Source: CAYLLN01 sp040901775 (GTDB lineage: Bacteria; Planctomycetota; Planctomycetia; Pirellulales; Pirellulaceae). From it: a stretch of 64,000 nt of DNA. This document shows, piece after piece, positions 61,152 to 64,000 of the stretch (positions are counted from its first letter, which is position 1; each line of letters opens with the position of its first letter). A program made the position numbers and the translations under genes. The notes below the pieces were generated by a model that searched no databases, was not told where the DNA came from, and was given only the letters and a program-made list of their open reading frames with translations. The stretch lies in the NCBI GenBank assembly GCA_040901775.1, contig JBBDYF010000227.1, positions 1 through 64,000 on the forward strand. The letters run 5' to 3'.

Positions 61152-61288
61152 TTCGACTGTCTCAATTTGATTGAGAAATGCGTGCGATTTCCACGGTTCC
61201 GTGCGGCGTTGGCCGCAAAACTTGCTAGCACTTCATAAACAATTACCGAGCAACACTTTCCGACGATTTTGAATTTCAGACAGTCGAA
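61152..61288. mobile_element. 137-bp MITE-like element between copA and putA
   Basis: Terminal inverted repeats TTCGACTGTCT (61152-61162) and AGACAGTCGAA (61278-61288), perfect over 11 bp, with weaker extension. Both ends are flanked by TTAG (61148-61151 and 61289-61292), a possible 4-bp target-site duplication. The interior is AT-richer than its surroundings and non-coding. Its ends are flush with the copA and putA stop codons, each supplied by the TTAG. It could serve as a bidirectional terminator. Confidence 0.6.
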
Positions 61289-64000
61289 TTAGTGCTTTGT
61301 CACGACTAAATTACCCGTGTCCGACGGCGGGGCAAAGCCGCGCCGCACGGTATGCTCGGTGATGGTCCGCGGCACGACGAACTGCAACAGGTAGTCGCGC
61401 CCGCCCGCCTTGCTGCCGATACCCGACATTTTAAACCCGCCGAACGGCTGCCGGCCGACGAGGGCGCCAGTAATGGGCCGGTTCAGATACAAATTGCCGA
61501 CCAGGAATTCATGCCGCGCCCGGTCGAGGCTGGCGGGGCTGCGGCTGAAAATGCCGCCGGTCAGGGCGTAGTCGGTGCCATTGGCGATTTGCAAAGCCTC
61601 GGTCAGGTCGGCGGCCCGCATGACGGCCAGCACCGGGCCGAAAATCTCTTCCTGGGCGATTCGGGCGGTCGCCGGCACTTCGGCAAAGATGTGCGGCCCG
61701 ATAAAATAGCCCTGCTCGGCCAAGTCGCCAACATCCATCGCCAAGGCCACTCGGCCTTCGGTCTTGCCGAGTTCGATGTAGAGATGAATTCGCTCGAACG
61801 ATTCCTGGTCGATCACGGGGCCGATGCTCGTTGCCGGATCGTCGGCTGAACCAAGCTGGAGGCTTTTCGTCGCCTCAATCAGGCGATTCAGGAACGGCTC
61901 GTAAACGTCGGCCAGCACGATCGCTCGGCTGCACGCAGAGCACTTTTGTCCCTGGTAGCCAAAGGCACTTTTCATCACCCCGGCCACCGCTTCGTCCAGG
62001 TCGGCGTCGGCATCGACGATGATCGCGTTCTTGCCCCCCATCTCGGCAATCACGCGCTTCACGTTGGGAATGCCCGATTTGGAAACCTCGGCCGCCGTGG
62101 CGTTGATCGCCAGGCCGACGGCCCGCGAGCCGGTGAAGGCGATCAAAGCCACGTCGGGATGTTCGACCAGGGCGGCGCCGCAAACCTCTCCCTTGCCAGG
62201 CAAGTAGTTCAGCACGCCGGCGGGCAAGTCAATCTCGCGAAAAATGTCCATCAACAGGGCAGCGATCACCGACGATTGCTCGGCCGGCTTCATCACCACG
62301 GTGTTGCCGGTCGCCAGAGCGGCGGCGGTCATGCCGGTCAAGATTGCCAGCGGAAAGTTCCACGGGGCGATGACCGCCACGACGCCCCGCGGCAGGTAAT
62401 CGAAGCGGTTCTCTTCGCCCGGCACATCGACGCCGTTGTTGGGCGTGGGTCTCCCGACCCCGCCCTGCAAGCGAATCGCTTCTGCCGCATAGAACTCACA
62501 AAAGTCGATCGCCTCGTCGATGTCGGCCGTCGATTCGCGCCACGATTTGCCGCACTCGTACACCTCCCAGGCGGCCAGCTCGAACAGGCGGTCGCGCAGC
62601 GCATCGGCCACGCGGCGAAGAAACTCTGCTCGCCGCTCTGCCCCGCCGCTCGACCAGCCGGGCAGCGCGCTCTTGGCGGCTGCCACTGCTTGGTGGGCAA
62701 GCTGATGATCTGCCAAGGCAAACGTTCCTACGACGCGGCTCTTGTACGATGGATCGCGAGACTCGCCCCGCTGGGGCGTATCGACCGCCTGGCCACCGAT
62801 CACCAGCGGGCAATGGCGGCCGAGTCGCTCGCACACCGTGGCGAGCGCCTCTTGCATGGCGGCCCGCTGCCGCGGCTGGGCAAAGTCGATCGGGGGCTGG
62901 TTCGAGAAGGTAGTAGGCATGGAGGCGTCGGTCATTTCTAGCCGGGACCAAACTTGGTCCCGGTCGTTGGCGTGCGATGAATCGGTTGCGTCGGCCCGGG
63001 AGCAAGTTTGCTCCCGGCTAACGGGCCAGATGGCGCTCTCCGCCGGGTCTTTTAATAACTCCTCGGGCGAGCGGTGTTCCACGAAGCCGGCCCGCAGGAA
63101 CGAATCGTTCGACGTGTTCTCGAGCAGCCGCCGAACCAGGTAGGCCATGCCGGGGATCAAGTCGCCGTAGGGCATGTAGATTCGCAGCCGGCTGCCGCGA
63201 TCGACGAGGGCCTGCTTTTCGGCGTCGGCCATGCCGTAGAGCATTTGCAGCTCGAGCGCCGCGGGGGGCAATTCCAGAATCTGGGCGGTCGCCAGGCCGT
63301 GCGCGAGCGAACGCAGATTGTGCGAGCCGAGCGCCGGCCGCAGGTGCTGCGTCCATTGCAGGGCGTATCGCGTGCAGGCCTCGAAGTGGGCGTCGCTTTC
63401 CCACTTTTTTTGAAAGACGGGGATCGGCCAGCCGTTGGCCTGGGCGCGAATTGTCTCGTGGTCCCAGTAGGCCCCCTTTACCAGCCGCACCCAGACGGGC
63501 GTGCCGCGCCGGGCGGCCCAGTCGCAAAGCTGCACCAGGTCGGGCAGCGTTTCGCGCAGGTAGCACTGCAAAACGATGCCGACATCGGCCCAGTCGCGGA
63601 ATTCAGGCTCGGATAGGATCGTTTGAAAGATGTGCAGGGTGAGCGACTTTTTCTCGTAGCTCTCCATATCGACGTTGATGAACGCCCGCAGCCGCTGGGC
63701 CGCGCGAAACAGTTCGCGTAGCCGGTGGCCGACGCGGGCGAGCGTTCCGGCGGGGTCGATCGCGTCGAACTGGCTGTCGAGCGCCGACAGCTTGATCGAC
63801 AGGTTGACCCGCGGGATCGGCCCGCGATGATCGCTGTCGATCCGCGGATCGGCCGGCCAGGAATTGACTGCGGGCGAGATCGCTTCCAACAGGTCGATGT
63901 ATGCCTGGAAATACTGCCTCGCTTCGGCTTCGCTAATGACCGCCTCGCCCAGGATGTCGAGCGTGAATGCTCGGCCCAGATCGCGCTCGCGACGGGCGGC
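61289..64000 (-). CDS. putA: Bifunctional proline dehydrogenase / L-glutamate gamma-semialdehyde dehydrogenase (partial)
   Basis: At least 903 residues; the 5' end runs off the right edge. PRODH barrel: LSIKLSALDSQ, INVDMESYEK, VGIVLQCYLRETL, VKGAYWDHE, ALGSHNLRSLA, QMLYGMAD. C-terminal P5CDH: PWNFPLAILTGMTAAALATG, LIAFTGSRAVG, VIAEMGGKNAIIVD, GQKCSACSR (catalytic Cys), FGPVLAVMRA. It oxidises proline to glutamate in two steps. No N-terminal RHH DNA-binding domain is visible. The linker between the two enzymes contains a translated pair of family-A palindromes. Confidence 0.95.
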   Translation of the reverse strand, partial: AARRERDLGRAFTLDILGEAVISEAEARQYFQAYIDLLEAISPAVNSWPADPRIDSDHRGPIPRVNLSIKLSALDSQFDAIDPAGTLARVGHRLRELFRAAQRLRAFINVDMESYEKKSLTLHIFQTILSEPEFRDWADVGIVLQCYLRETLPDLVQLCDWAARRGTPVWVRLVKGAYWDHETIRAQANGWPIPVFQKKWESDAHFEACTRYALQWTQHLRPALGSHNLRSLAHGLATAQILELPPAALELQMLYGMADAEKQALVDRGSRLRIYMPYGDLIPGMAYLVRRLLENTSNDSFLRAGFVEHRSPEELLKDPAESAIWPVSREQTCSRADATDSSHANDRDQVWSRLEMTDASMPTTFSNQPPIDFAQPRQRAAMQEALATVCERLGRHCPLVIGGQAVDTPQRGESRDPSYKSRVVGTFALADHQLAHQAVAAAKSALPGWSSGGAERRAEFLRRVADALRDRLFELAAWEVYECGKSWRESTADIDEAIDFCEFYAAEAIRLQGGVGRPTPNNGVDVPGEENRFDYLPRGVVAVIAPWNFPLAILTGMTAAALATGNTVVMKPAEQSSVIAALLMDIFREIDLPAGVLNYLPGKGEVCGAALVEHPDVALIAFTGSRAVGLAINATAAEVSKSGIPNVKRVIAEMGGKNAIIVDADADLDEAVAGVMKSAFGYQGQKCSACSRAIVLADVYEPFLNRLIEATKSLQLGSADDPATSIGPVIDQESFERIHLYIELGKTEGRVALAMDVGDLAEQGYFIGPHIFAEVPATARIAQEEIFGPVLAVMRAADLTEALQIANGTDYALTGGIFSRSPASLDRARHEFLVGNLYLNRPITGALVGRQPFGGFKMSGIGSKAGGRDYLLQFVVPRTITEHTVRRGFAPPSDTGNLVVTKH
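62942..63017. repeat. Palindrome family A pair inside putA
   Basis: CCGGGACCA-AACT-TGGTCCCGG (62942-62963) and CCGGGAGCA-AGTT-TGCTCCCGG (62996-63017), 32 bp apart. Translated in frame on the minus strand as SREQTCSRADATDSSH and RDQVWSRL, in the linker between PRODH and P5CDH domains. Confidence 0.85.

Overview
High-GC chromosomal DNA from a planctomycete, most likely a member of the Pirellulales. The phylum is indicated by the co-occurrence of a LamG/DUF1549/DUF1553 protein with a DUF1501 partner, a BBP7-type outer-membrane barrel, a DUF1570 protein, an ECF sigma factor translationally coupled to a Ser/Thr kinase, an exported giant protein with an LERLE-x-RxLLA N-terminus, small NPYESP and YRLRTLLIVLA membrane proteins, and the dispersed TRSVSEG repeat. 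I found no tRNA, rRNA or CRISPR array.

Layout. 0.2-6.5 kb: Flp/Tad pilus locus (two near-identical pilins, prepilin peptidase, TadE pseudopilin, CpaB, secretin, CpaE/TadZ), without the motor ATPase or platform genes. 6.5-13 kb: Ser/Thr kinase and ECF sigma factor, divergent from an exported protein with PKD and RTX-like repeats. 13-19.6 kb: short SecA, BBP7 barrel, sulfite-oxidase-like Tat substrate, lspA and a DksA-type regulator. 19.8-30.8 kb: LamG-PSD1 plus DUF1501 pair, DUF1570 peptidase-like protein, J-like membrane protein, a Ski2-type helicase that appears split by a frameshift inside a GC-rich repeat, and a lactonase. 31-40 kb: DAHP synthase preceded by an apparent aromatic leader-peptide attenuator, Gfo/Idh/MocA oxidoreductase, EamA transporter, response regulator, TIM-barrel isomerase, lipoprotein, VWA protein and a PA0069-type radical SAM protein. 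40-46 kb: a candidate small RNA, small membrane proteins, receiver-domain remnant, Crp/Fnr regulator, DUF1501 pseudogene, WD40 protein and a REP-associated (RAYT/IS200-like) transposase bracketed by inverted hairpin arrays.

46.4-55.7 kb is a phage head and packaging module: scaffold-like protein, decoration protein, capsid protein, gp36-like protein, Mu gp29-like portal, HTH/zinc protein, an ABC-ATPase fused to a GNAT domain, and a large terminase interrupted in its Walker A motif by a class 3 (Ala1, W/C/T) intein with a LAGLIDADG endonuclease. Capsid genes precede portal and terminase, and no tail, lysis or integrase genes are present in the window. 56-64 kb: lipoprotein hydrolase, C-terminally extended CsrA with a sigma-54-like promoter, CopA-type copper ATPase, a 137-bp MITE-like element, and PutA running off the right edge.

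The window is rich in repeats. A CCGGGACCA...TGGTCCCGG palindrome recurs through the phage module and inside putA. Several other repeat families sit at stop codons or are read through in frame inside genes. The signals I consider most worth follow-up are the aroF leader, the terminase intein and ABC-GNAT neighbour, the transposase/REP arrangement, the putative ncRNA and the MITE.
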